From Rhodamnia argentea (taxonomy: Eukaryota; Streptophyta; Magnoliopsida; Myrtales; Myrtaceae): 64,000 nucleotides of DNA. Position 1 is the stretch's first letter. Each line of letters opens with the position of its first letter. Below the pieces are notes generated by a model. The model was not told the origin of the DNA. It was given only the letters and a program-made list of their open reading frames with translations, and ran no database searches. Below, piece after piece: positions 1-11,500 of this stretch. The translations under genes were made by a program, and so were the position numbers. Where the stretch lies: the NCBI RefSeq assembly GCF_020921035.1, contig NC_063151.1:34044934-34108933 (forward strand). The letters run 5' to 3'.

Positions 1-189
1 TACATGTATAAATAATACTGTATAATCAATCGGTCTGTGTGTGTATACGGTTATGTACCTATACCATCCGGAGGAGCAATCAGGAAATAAAAACGACCCC
101 CCCTTATTTAAGACAAAGGAAATAATCATAAGCTCAAAATGGAGAAGAGGAAATCAAGAAAAGAATGGAAAAAGCGGAGGCGAAAAGAT

Positions 190-960
190 TTATAGCCGAA
201 GCCTGAACTTGCAGCTACTGCTCTTGATCTGAATACTGTTGCCCGCGGACAAGGTGTCCACCTCCAACCAGCACCGGACCGAGAACTTGACCTTGAACAG
301 CTTCAGCTTCCCGAGCTTCACCCTCACCGGCTGCCTCACCCTCAGGTTCAGCGGGATCACTCCGGTAGCCTGCTTCTCCGCCTGCAGCTGGGACAGCAGC
401 CCCGTCCCGTTCTGCCTCTGCCCGGACAGCGGCACCACCAGCTCCGTGGTGTTCCGGTGGCCCTGGTAGAACTTGGGAAGCGCGCCCTCGCACAGCTGCT
501 CCCCGTCGTACAGCACGGTGATTCGGCTCCCACCCTCGTAGTATATGCCGATCTTCTTGTTCGGGTTCTTCGCCGTGATGGTCACGTCGAAGGTCGCTTC
601 GAGGCTGCCGTTGTTGCTGAGGTCGAACTGCGTGGTCTGGAGGGCGTCGATGGAGTACTTGGGCAGCTTCGGCCTGAAGGCGAGGTAGAGGATACCTGCA
701 GTGGCGGCGATGAGGATGATGAGGATGGCGACGACAGAGAAGGTCCAGCAGAGGCACCTGCAGAGGCAGCTCCGGCGGCGCTTCGGGGGCCTGGAGTGGA
801 CCACGGGGATTGTCCGGTGCATGGGCGGGTAGTAGACATTGTCCTGAGGGGCGGCGTGGGCCTGGTCGGACTTGGAGGAGCCGCGGGGGACGAGGGGAGC
901 GGTCGGGGTCTGGGGGGCCTCGGGGTCGGGCACGGGGTGGATGCGCTGGGGATCCGCCAT
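190..960 (-). CDS. NDR1/HIN1-like (NHL) LEA_2-family membrane protein
   Basis: Single-exon gene for 256 aa. NHL proteins are plant plasma-membrane proteins linked to pathogen and abiotic stress responses. Visible layout: a proline-rich, disordered N-terminus (residues 1-60), a basic and cysteine-rich juxtamembrane patch (RRRSCLCRCLCW), one transmembrane helix (about residues 70-94, AILIILIAATAGILYLAF), then a LEA_2 domain to the C-terminus with the family motif NPNKKIGIYYEG and several N-glycosylation sequons (NGS, NTT, NGT). This fits type II topology with the LEA_2 domain outside. The start is the first ATG of the frame, just downstream of a GA/CT-rich leader. Length and motif order resemble NHL6/NHL13-type proteins, but I cannot fix the orthologue. 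High overall GC in the frame contrasts with the AT-rich flanks. Bases 1-189 are its 3' flank, where I see no other feature. Confidence 0.9.
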   Translation of the reverse strand: MADPQRIHPVPDPEAPQTPTAPLVPRGSSKSDQAHAAPQDNVYYPPMHRTIPVVHSRPPKRRRSCLCRCLCWTFSVVAILIILIAATAGILYLAFRPKLPKYSIDALQTTQFDLSNNGSLEATFDVTITAKNPNKKIGIYYEGGSRITVLYDGEQLCEGALPKFYQGHRNTTELVVPLSGQRQNGTGLLSQLQAEKQATGVIPLNLRVRQPVRVKLGKLKLFKVKFSVRCWLEVDTLSAGNSIQIKSSSCKFRLRL

Positions 961-1073
961 TGGAGAGAGAGAAGGAGAGAGAGCGAGCTCAGAAAGCAGA
1001 GATCAAGGAAGGAGAAAGGGGCGGGGGTTGGGAGACGAGAAATGCAATAGGGTAGAGAGATGGGTAGCGTCTC

Positions 1074-1082
1074 TCTTATACG
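1074..1082 (-). promoter_or_regulatory. Possible TATA box of the NHL gene
   Basis: On the minus strand the sequence CGTATAAGAG lies about 115 bp upstream of the NHL start codon, followed by a GA/CT-rich leader. The position and the TATAAG core fit a plant TATA box, but the match is short and there is no transcript evidence in the sequence. Confidence 0.35.
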
Positions 1083-1099
1083 TTTTTTCTAAGGGTTTG

Positions 1100-4000
1100 A
1101 TAAGGTCAGACTTATTTGGGTCGATGAAGGTTCCCATCTTTGACTTTTTGGGTTGGTGACTTTCGATTTGATTCTTTACGCGAAGAGAGAGAAAGAGAGA
1201 GACTCTGTGCCTTTTTTGGTGGGAGCGTTCTCACGTATTGGTTCGCCGTTCGGGCAAGAAATTCAACAAAATGTGTCTGCATGCCTTTCTAGAACCCTTG
1301 TTCTATCATTATTACCCGACGGAGCGCGGACATGCCGCGCCTTCATAGACGAAACGCCGCCACGTGCGAAGAAACGGTACGCGCCCGCCGCCACATTGGT
1401 TCAATAAGGAGGGTGGAGTGGCAATCTGGTGAAAGCCCCCTTCCTTCCTGCCTGCTGACATAGATGTGAATGCTCGTGAGAGCTCTTCAAATCCTATTCA
1501 GTCTGATTAGAAACGACGACGGGAGAGGTTGGACGTTTAGCTTGGAACACCGAGCGTCTAATTCACAGATTCTGTCCCTGTCCGGACTTTGACTTTGAGG
1601 TTCAACTTTTGGTTCTTATTACCTGCGTGCGGCTCTGTTAACCTTTAATGTATATCTTCTCTGCCGTGCCGCATCCTTTTAGGGATATCAACTATTGGAT
1701 TAAGCACCATTTCGATTACCTCTCAGCTGGAGCCACTACATTTCGAAAAAGGGTTCTCACTCTTCTTCCTTGTACAAAATAGTTTTCAATCACTTTCCAA
1801 TCTAATCCCTAAATCTTTTGAAATATGTTCAATGTATTCGTTCCGTTGACGTTAGTACATGCTGAAATCTACGCATAAGCTCTCTCTCTCTCTCTCTCTC
1901 CCATTAGTAGATAACAACGTCGATGCCATCCCACTTATTACTAATCTCCATGGCCGTCGAATTTGAACACCACCAACACACCATGGACCCAAAAAAATCA
2001 CCATCGGCGCCACCATCGGACTCAACCAACAACATCGCATCGTCATTAACCACAACACCACCGCCGCCACAAAGTGCCCTCACCATAATTATGCAACATA
2101 AGCACCACCACCAAGATGAAATTAAGGGAATCGATATCGAAAATGCAATAATTTTAGTACGACTCTCCCTTTAGTACCAAAATTATCTTGGCGATCATTT
2201 GACTTTCGTTTAAAAAAAAAACGATCACTTCAGCCATTTGAACAGTACAATCAAGCTCACGATCAGGTCTGCTTAACCATATTAACTCAAGGGAGAGCAG
2301 TGCAATCCGATGGAGGTAGAATAAAAAGATAAGATAACAAAAGACGAATTACAAAACAGAAGAAGAGATGACCCATATCATCATTGTTAGCCCCATCAAT
2401 ATTGAGTTTGCAGCTCACGACCTTGAAAAACACATGATATGACGTTCCATCCAATCGACGGACCACATGAGCCGATTTCCCAAATTTTTTGGATTATATT
2501 GAAAAAAAATCACATAGGATGATAAAAGAAGTTAATAAAAACCACTTTATTATGAAAAGTTTAATGATTAGCGTGAAAATAAGTTATTGGTAAAAACTAC
2601 ATTCTACATGAAAGAGTTTTGCTAGCATAACAGCTTTTAGGAGACTGTGAGAGTAATAATACATCGGAAGCCACAAATTCTCGAAGGAGTGGATCTCACA
2701 ATAATTTCTAATTTAAGTTATTAATTGTTTTATGACCCAGAACAATTTGCTAATCTCATAGTAGATTAAAGGCAATCAACATAATCATTTCTCTACGTGA
2801 AAAGATCAAAACTATCTCAAGATTTGGCTTTTCTTAGGAAGGTCGTTGTAAGATGCAGGCGATCCAAAATTTAACATCGAAAAATGTGAGACATTAAGTA
2901 GGATTGTTGATTTACGCATTTGCCCATGGGTACGGCATTCGTAAAAACAAGCATTTGCGAACTAAGAAAGCAAATTAAAGGGACCAACCCTCCCCTAATT
3001 TATCCTTGAAAAAGATTCGAAAAGGGTGTGCTTATTGGGACAGTGAGAGGGACTTGTATGATCAAAATATCAATTTTGATACTTAGAAAAAACTGCAATT
3101 CAAACATGACCAGGTCAAGCCCGCAAGCCGTGTCGACGTTTTCGTATGAAGCTTCCGTTGCGTCTGTACCGTGCGTAAATCCTATTTTAATCCGATTAGT
3201 ATAAGCAATCTTAGCGCGTGTAAGATCAACTAACCCGTTGACCATACGTCTTCTATAGTATAGCCTCACCAACAGTTTCTTGACGTCATGCGTGTCGTCA
3301 CTCTCTCTCTCTCTCTCTCGTTCACATTTTGCATTCTATTAAACATGTCGATGATGGAGCTCGGATCCTCCTTAATTTCACCCCCTTAAGATCATCAATA
3401 CGTTGCTTCCGGCGATTGATTTTTCCGCAGGTGACGTGCCGTGATGTCGAGGGAACGAATCGAATTGAGAAGCGTTCCCTTTCGAACCGAGGGAATCCAT
3501 GTACACACGGACGAGCGGAACGTAAAACGTTAGCGAGTGGGTGTAGCTAAAGTCGATTTTATTGGTGATGTTTTTATCGTGCTTGACTACTTCACGCTTG
3601 TTCAAGTCGTCATAAGTTTTGGGTCGGGATCAGCGCCACCTTAGGACTTATAATATCAATCATGACGTTGAGATGTCAATAGAGAGAAGGAAGGTGGTCG
3701 AAGAAAATGTGAAGAGATGTCTTTGAGTTACGAGGTTCGCAACTTCTCTTAAAAGATTGCGTTTGCTCTCGACCTAGGCTAGAGTTAGAGGTAAAATGAG
3801 ATAATGTTCTTTAGATATTCACATGTAATAAAAGTTGACTATAGTAGTAATTGTGCATATTATGTAAGCGAGAATTATCAAAGTTCTAAACATATTACAT
3901 TTGTTCAGTCCTAAACCTGTCAATTATGCCAAATGAATTCTAAACCTTTGCAAATTTTGTCAATTGTGTTCATCCGATCAATTTTGGCTGTAAATCATGA

Positions 4001-4267
4001 AGCCGCAACCCTATTTGCACATAATTCGTAGTTAATGTTAACCTAATTCGGTGACACCGACTCTTGAAGGTTTGGCTCTTCAATCCCATGAACACTCTTA
4101 TGCAGAAACATCTAAGCTTCTCTCCATCTCATGTCTTCGCGAGGATTACGATGTAACCACGGTCCGATAGCTTGTCGATGAGTTCGTACACCGTCTATGT
4201 ATTGAGTCTATGGATTATATGAAAATATTCAATATCATCTCTAATACCATATTAATGGAAAGACTAT
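1100..4267. other. AT-rich intergenic region with degraded repeats
   Basis: No convincing gene. It contains short CT microsatellites (about 1880-1900 and 3300-3319), a repeat at 2610-2815 that recurs at 56445-56680, and at about 3880-4010 a fragment resembling the arm of the fold-back elements seen at 53445 and 56685. Short reading frames here have no recognisable domain. Confidence 0.5.
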
Positions 4268-4463
4268 GGCCCTGTTTGGTTCGAGATTTGGCCAAGGGAC
4301 TTTGAGAAAATGCAAATACCTTTGGACTAAAGGCCTTTTTCAAAATGCAAGTAGTGTTTGGTAAAGTATATTTTAAAAACACATTTAAAAAGCAACTTTG
4401 ATGAAAATGTTGTTTGGTGAAAAATGAACTTTATAAAATATTTTTTCTTTTTGAAAAAAAAGC

Positions 4464-4580
4464 GGCGGCGGCGGCGGCGGCGGCGGCGACTGCGGCGGCG
4501 ACCGGCGACCGGCGGCGGCGACCGGTGGCGGCGACCGGCGACCGGCGACCCGGCGGCGATCGGCGGCGGCGACCGCGGTG
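4464..4580. repeat. GCG/CGG-rich trinucleotide tract inside the MITE
   Basis: About 115 bp of nearly pure gcg/cgg and gaccgg repeats in otherwise AT-rich surroundings. It opens with nine or so uninterrupted GCG units and then becomes imperfect. It gives spurious polyalanine or polyarginine frames that should not be read as genes. Confidence 0.9.
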
Positions 4581-4634
4581 GCGGCAAGCAAAGGTGAAAA
4601 AATTAAAATAATAAAAAAATTAGTTGCATTTCGT

Positions 4635-4688
4635 CAAAGTCCCTTAGCCCAAAGTACCTCCAGAGGTACTTTGGGCTAAGGGACTTTG
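4635..4688. repeat. Perfect 26-bp palindrome with 2-nt spacer
   Basis: The arms 4635-4660 and 4663-4688 are exact reverse complements (caaagtcccttagccc... against ...gggctaagggactttg), separated by CA. The arm shares the aagtccctt core with the subterminal sequence of the host MITE, so it may mark a junction of two inverted copies of the element end. Confidence 0.9.
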
Positions 4689-5429
4689 GAGAGCATTTGA
4701 GATGCAATTGCATCTTCCCAAAGTGAGTCAAAAAATGAACCAAACACCATTTGCATTTGGCCAAGGGACTTTAGAGCCCCAATGCTCATTTGCAATGCTG
4801 AACCAAACAGGCCCTATATATTGAACATTTTCATATAGTTCAAGGACCACATTAAATATGTACCGAAAGTTTAAAGACCATATTGAATAAATTCAAAGTT
4901 CAGAAACCAAATTAATCATTAAGCTAAAATTGAAAGACCCACATTGCATATTAAGCCAAAATTCATGAATCATTTGTGGTCATTATTCCTATGATGTGTT
5001 ACTACGCGTTGCACGAACCGGCCTTGCTAGAGACCGAGCTCAATCCAATCCATCTTGGGACGGCATTTGAGAACCGATTAACGCTTCTTGATCATTGGTC
5101 AAAAGCGTGATGTTTGGTTTTATTTGGACTATTGCCAAACGAAATGGTGCACCTCTTGACTAAGAATCTGGATTTCTCCCTCCCAACGAAGGGCCAAAGC
5201 TGGCATTGCTTCTTCACCAAATGCCTCCAAAAGGGTAAAAAACCAAACTCGTCTCATTCATTACATCTTCCCAAAAAGCTACATGAGGACCGGTTCAAAC
5301 TGATGTTCAAACTGTTATTATTGTTCCATCCCTCTCGTTAACATGCCAAGACAAAGCAAAATCCAAATGAAAACATCTTCCGTCGACAAAGAGTACAAGA
5401 CGACTACAACAGAAGAGAGGAGACAGAGT

Positions 5430-6522
5430 CTAAAACATGGTGCGAGGTTCGCCTCCGCGAAGAAGGCCGACTCCGAAGGAAATGGTGCAGACCATCAGCC
5501 CCAGGATGGCCAAGAACCCGTACTTCCTGCAACAACAAAAAAGGAAAAAAAAATTCAATGGAACCAGTAAATCAACCTATTTCTCATTAGCAAGATCAAA
5601 TCTTTCCGCCACCCATGATGAAAGATCCCAATCCGAATTAACCAGGAGCTTTTAGGTGCTCTTAAGCGTACCGCATTACCGCATGACCAAAATGTTTATC
5701 ATGTTCATGTGGTTATATTCTTTCAACGTGTTGATCTGAGGAACAGCTATAATTCTCTATAGAAATGGCAGGAGTGCCAAAAGGAACCACGAACCCGATC
5801 GTGAGGCGCTTCTGGGGATCGCCAGTGGCGTAGCCTTTGAAGTAGAAGAAGCGAGAGACGACGTAAAGGACTCCGAGAGAAGCGCAAGCGCAAGGGTGCC
5901 TCAGCCCCCCAACTATCATCAGCACGAAGAAGATGGGCATCATCTCCAGCGAGTTCTGGTGCCCTCTCTGTCCAGACGAACCAACAACCATTTCCCACCA
6001 CAAAAATGTTATCGTTACTTGTTAAAAACTGAGCAAGAATACCGACAAATTTTCCTATCATCTGCCCATACAAAAGAGATGTTTCAAAGAAACCCACCTC
6101 AAAAAACGCGAAAAAAGCTCGGATTTTCGGTACTAATTCGAGGAAAAGCACTCATTTTTACTTGATGGGAAGGGACGCCATCTCAATCAGAGGAAAGCAC
6201 ACAAGCGAAATTCCAGAGAGGAACAGTTTATTTACCTGGACACAGTTGAAGAGCTTGGCGTTCTTGTTCTCGGATTCGGAGGCATAGAGGGTCGGGTAAA
6301 ATACCTGGTACCTGATCGAATCGAATCACCCGAGAAATCATTATCCCGGCCGGGAAATCTAGCGAGAATGATTAGAATTGGAATTGGGAAAGAAGAAGAA
6401 TCTCGAAATGATTACTTCTTGCGAGCCTTGCCAACTCGGGCAGCCATCCAGAAGTTGAGGAAGCAGTAGAGGACGAGCACCAGAGCCACGTATCCGTACT
6501 CCCTCGCTACCATCCCCTCCAT
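5430..6522 (-). CDS. MGST3: Microsomal glutathione S-transferase 3 (MAPEG family)
   Basis: Four coding exons on the minus strand: 6416-6522, 6236-6311, 5795-5967 and 5430-5526 (107, 76, 173 and 97 nt). All junctions are GT-AG and in frame, giving 150 aa, the usual size for plant MGST3. MAPEG proteins are small four-helix membrane enzymes of the endoplasmic reticulum with glutathione transferase or peroxidase activity. Visible features: N-terminal helix (EYGYVALVLVLYCFLNFWM), the loop YQVFYPTLYASESENK, the family motif NCVQRGHQNSLE formed across the exon 2/3 junction, the helix MMPIFFVLMIVGGL, the FYFKGYATGDPQKR motif, and the C-terminal helix YGFLAILGLMVCTISFGV. Translation is taken to start at the ATG giving MEGMVAREYG; the second Met three residues on is possible. 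No damage is visible, so it is probably functional. Confidence 0.93.
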
Positions 6523-6718
6523 CTTTTCACTTTCACTCTCTACTCGTTTCCCTCTCGAACTGTTCTGATTCTTCTGATCGAAACCTGCACCAGAGAATGG
6601 TATCGAGTTGACTTTTTCGAAGTTTCTAGGGTTGTAGTTGGGCTTTTCCTCCTTTAATAGCCGGGGCCTTCATCATCCTTTATTTTTTTTTTCTGGCTTC
6701 CTCTCCAAGGCAAGCATT

Positions 6719-6719
<1 letters not shown>

Positions 6720-6750
<31 letters not shown>
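6720..6750. repeat. Poly-T tract
   Basis: An uninterrupted run of about 27 T residues upstream of the MGST3 leader, just before a fold-back element. It may be the tail of an old retroposed sequence, but no flanking duplication was identified. Confidence 0.7.
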
Positions 6751-6837
6751 GGTGTGTGGTCAGAGCATTGAACTTAAGGTGCTTCTAGAATTGAAATTTC
6801 CATTTCATTTATGTGGGCTTGACATCTAAAAAAACTC

Positions 6838-7635
6838 CAACTTTAACATTTGTGACAATTCTACCAAAAAAAATTTGTCTCATAAAAAACCTTCAACTTT
6901 TACATTTGTCCCAATTCTATCCCAAACTTTTGCTTTTGTCCCAATTCTACCGGCCTAGTACAAAAAAAAACTCTCAATTTTAGCATATGTCCCAATTATA
7001 TCTCCTTTTTTGTCTCATAAAAAACTTTTAATTACTACTTTTATCCCTATTTTACCATCGTTAGCCTTTCGTCCATAATCACCATTAGTTAATCCTATGT
7101 AGCATTTTCACGTTGTTAATGAATTATACATCATTAAAGGCGACATAAAAAAACTCATGAACTTCTCTTATGTAGTTTGCGTCCCCTACATATTCTTGGA
7201 AGATATATAGTCACTCAAGACGGCACATTTTGTATCCTTTTTGGCACTCAGCAGCCCAAAAAAGGGGCAAGGCATGGAGATATTTGGACTAACGGTCTAA
7301 AACATCATCGTCCCTAAAACATATCGTTTCTAAATTTCGAAAATACATTGATAAGTTCGGCGAGAAAACTCGAGTCATGTAGGATTAACTAACGGTGATT
7401 ATGGACGGAAGACTAATGGTGATAGAATTGGGATAAAAGTAAAAGTTGAGAGTTTTTTATGAGACAGAAAGATGTTTTGAATATAATTGAGATAGATGCT
7501 AAAGTTGAGGATTTTTTTGGATATTAGATCGATAGAATTGAGATAAAAGTAAAAATTTAGGATTTTTTATGAAATAAAAAAAGTTTTGAATATAATTATC
7601 ATAAATGCTAAAGTAAGAGTTTTTTGGGTGTTGAG
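6838..7635. mobile_element. Fold-back element, about 800 bp, with long inverted arms
   Basis: The left arm repeats phrases such as tttgtcccaattctatcc and tctcataaaaaac, and the right arm carries their reverse complements (gaattgggataaaagt, gttttttatgaga). Near the centre, caccattagttaatcctat is mirrored by aggattaactaacggtg. No open frame of note. The long, degenerate inverted arms and lack of coding sequence fit a non-autonomous fold-back or MULE-like element. Boundaries are approximate. Confidence 0.65.
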
Positions 7636-8522
7636 CCCATTTATGCAAGGGGGTAACAGCAAGAAATATTTAACGGCATAGGTGGGAAAAGGACAGAATA
7701 ATCATACTTCTCCTCCTTGGATTCTCGAGAACTCTATGGTGGATGTGCCAAGAGATCATGAGTAGTTCGATATGAGCTGTGCTGACATTTATTGATAAAT
7801 CTATATTTGGAAGTTTCGACGTTTCGAGAGTATGAATCTATTTTTTGACGCATCAATGACGATAACAAAGCTGAGGGGAATTTTCCCTTTCAAGACCATT
7901 ATTAGATCAGGAAAAAATTCACATTCAAGATGAACAAACCACGAACCAAGAATAATTACAATATAATATGACCTGACCAGGCTTTTACCTAACGTATCAT
8001 GATGCACTGAAGTTGAAGGAGTCGATATGATATTTCTTCTCGTGAAAGGAAACTTCAAAGGCAGTGATCCTTGAAATAAGTGCAAATCTGTCTTTATCTT
8101 GACACAGTGACAAACGAGCGGCATAGGAAGGAGAGAGCTGGACAGTCATCAAAATGTGTCCATGAAGAAACAAAAGCCCCCGTAAACCCGAGCTCTCGTA
8201 GCGACTTTTACAAGACCGCGACATCTCTGTTGAGAAATGCAGACCACACCCAATCCTTTTCTCAAATGTAACCCCAGAGAAAGAGAGAGAGATATTTACA
8301 GTACGTACCAAGATGGTTATGGTATTCAAAAATCCAGAATCGTTTGATGTAAGCAAAAGAATGGCTCTTCCAGGGTATACAAAAACTCGTCGCTCCCGTA
8401 AAATGGTCCTCTCCTAAAAAGAATTTCCTATATTGTAGGAGGATTGTGGTCAAGGCAAAAAAAATGTCTCGTAACCGGTGTTAAAAAAAAGCAAAAAATG
8501 AACCGTAACCTGTACATGTATC

Positions 8523-11500
8523 CTAATCATTGGGATCCATTTCCTCGTCTTGCTCTAGGGTCAGAGACGACTCGGCCATACCACTGTCTTCATCAGAATC
8601 TAACTGACTCTCCATATCCACATCATCCTCTTGAGATTCATTCTCATTTCCACCATTCTCCGGTCTATTAGCCACGGCACTGTGCTGCATCCACTTGGGG
8701 CACTCAACTTCGCCACTGTACAAAAATTGGCTCGCGCTGCTGCTCTCACCCGCGTCCAATGTCTGTGATGATCTGAAATTTCGACATGAGCACTCGGGAA
8801 TCGGGTGTGAGAGAAATGATGTTCTCTTGGACAAGCGGGATTCCCTCAGCAGGCCCACCTCCCCGAGGCTTGCATTGAGATGCTCTCTCACTAGGAGCGT
8901 CCAGTTACGCTTCGGATGGTAAACATTATCGGACACATTGGCAAAGAGTTTGACCAGATATTTTCTGCGTCAAAAACAATGTCAGTAAGGCAGATAAGAA
9001 AGTACCAGAAAAGGTCATTAAGCTCTGCACACAAGCACCCAGAATTGTAACATACTCCACATAGGTAACTGCAGCTTCATCATACAAAAAAATGCCTTTT
9101 TCCGCTAGTCATGCCCATTTGTATGATATTAAAACATATTTGAGCACATTCAAAGAAAACAGTGTCCATGATTTATCTGATGCAAACGGTCATAAATAAA
9201 TGCCTAAACGACAGTCAAATTACCATATCGCTAGCTTGGGTGAAGTGATAGCCCAGGAGGCTAAGCAATCATCAGATTTCGATTTCTCTTAACATCAGGT
9301 ACTAACATGAGTGGTCTACCCTCAAATTTTTGCATGAAAAAACGTGCTACTTGATAATCAGGAGATATAGACCACATAAGTCGAAATCTCCTTGTAGCAG
9401 CAGCAACTTATACTAAAGTTACAAGGCAAGCAGATCCAGCACCTAAACACTGGGATCAGATAAAATGAATCCAACAGTCAAGAAAATAGACAGCAGTTTT
9501 TATTTTAGACATTCTACAATTAAATTTTTGGCATGTTACTAGAAGACAATCTGGCTCATTTATCCTTAGCCTTGGACATAAATGAATCCAACAGTCAAGA
9601 AAATAGACAGCAGTTTTTATTTAGACATTCTACAATTAAATTTTTGGCATGTTACTAGAAGACAATCTGTCTCATTTATCCTTAGCCTTGGACATAATCT
9701 GGTACCTGTCAGGTCGATATGTTCTGGCAGAAGCCATTTCGTAGAGTCGGTGTCCCATGACCAAGCTTGCAAAATCTGGCCAACCACTTCCGTCATTATT
9801 AAAACCTGGAATAAATGCATCCGCCTCAACAGAGACAATATAATCAAGAGCAGCCCACAATAACCTGTGGGCTTGCCTCCTCAAATCAATTGGTGAAGGG
9901 TCTGGCTCTGTATGCTTCTCTGTAATCCAACCATACCAGCCTTCCTTTTCATGCCGATAGACAGGCCGATCAGGAGGTGGAGGAAGAGGCCGGGGACGGG
10001 GTCCTGCCTTATCCCACTCTTCCTTCAGTTCCTGAACACTCTTAACAGGACGTGGCTGGAACACATCCAGAGGGAGCTGTGTTTCTGGCCCAACTAGGGC
10101 ACTTAAGTCTTGCTTGCTGCACAAAGACGTTCGATCCGCTAGATTTGCATACATGGCACGTAGAGGAACCAAAACCCTTTGTCCACCAAATGTCTCCGAA
10201 CCAGCCAAATATATTCTCGTTTTTGGAGGATAGCCCATTGCCCGAAGGAGCAGTCCTACCTGCATTAGAAGCATTTAAGCATTATCAGCTTAGAACACAG
10301 GTTATAAAATGTAATGGCGTCCTTGTGTATGTCCTATTCCAAAAGAATTGGCGGTAAAGATAAAACTAAGGGCAACTCATGCTATTCATTAAGTGAGAAA
10401 TCAAACAGACGCAAAATTCTGAGTTTCCGGAACTCGCTAAGACAGTCAAAAAGTACAATAAATAAACGCAACTCCCATAGAGATCAAACAGCACAAAAGC
10501 ATATCTACAGAGGAAAGCCACACTGATACTGCAAAGCAGAAAAGAATATGAGACGCATAACTGCTAGTTTTTGTCCACTCCTCTGTCATCACAAAAATGA
10601 AACATGTGACGGATTCTTTCATGACCAAGAGAATAGAACACATTAAAGGCATCTGAATGGGCACCACCAGGGGTCCACCCTTCTCCAAATGAAAGCCAAA
10701 GCGGTTTTCTACCTTTGATGCTATCTAGAAAGATAGGAAATCGAGAAATCCTTCTTTCTTGTGGCATGATGCATAACCAACTGTACAAGATTATAGTTTC
10801 GCATATTTTATTGAAGCAACAAGCATTACTGCATTGGGCCATGCAAAATTGACTCTGACATATTTTGCAAACTTTTCTCCTTAGAGAGATTGTGCACGTA
10901 ACTATCCACCAGAGTGTGTACGTGTGAATTGAATGAATTATAGGAATTCTGAAATTTTGCCAAGTTACCTGATAAAACAACTAGTCTTTAAGGTAACAAT
11001 GGACAAATTTTTCACATTAAGATAAGTTCTTTTTTAAGAAGATCAATGTGGTTGCCTGATGCTCCTACCACATCCATCCCCCAAGAGGAGACCACAAGAC
11101 AAAAATGGAATAAATAAATAAATAAAATGACAAAGAAAGTAACAGCGAAGAACAAGTAAGGAAGTTGGGTCTATTTATGGAAACACCAGTACACTTATCG
11201 TACTAAACATAAATTAAAGGACAAGATCTACCTCCTCAGGCATCAATGGACATGAACCATTTGCTTTGCGAGCATGTGAATCCACATTTAATTGGTCAGT
11301 GATCATCCCCTGTTTAATCATTTGAGCTCTTCGATACTGTATAAGCTCTGTGTGAACGTCCTGCAGGCAAAGCGATGTGAACTCCTCTGTCAAACCAGTG
11401 GAAAGAAACAGAGAACATAAATAAGCAAACCTACACATCAAGACAATCTAAAATAGAGAATAAGAATATTTTAATTCCAACAGCAAACATGTTTAAGTGT

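Larger units (their letters stand above)
4268..4814. mobile_element. 547-bp MITE with 15-bp terminal inverted repeats
   Basis: The left end reads ggccctgtttggttc and the right end gaaccaaacaggccc, a 14/15 inverted match, and TAT flanks both sides as a possible 3-bp target-site duplication. The subterminal sequence ggccaagggacttt occurs near both ends. There is no coding capacity, so it is a non-autonomous DNA element. The GGCCTGTTTGGTT-type end is common among plant hAT and PIF/Harbinger MITEs; the 3-bp flank favours the latter but is weak. Inside are a GCG/CGG-rich tract and a perfect palindrome, listed separately. Confidence 0.75.

Noticed and set aside
457..1050. Plus-strand frame of 197 codons opposite the NHL gene
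   Set aside because: Low complexity Gly/Glu/Asp/Arg translation, antisense to a clear LEA_2 protein.
4327..4611. Frames with polyalanine or polyarginine runs
   Set aside because: They are translations of the GCG/CGG tract inside the MITE.
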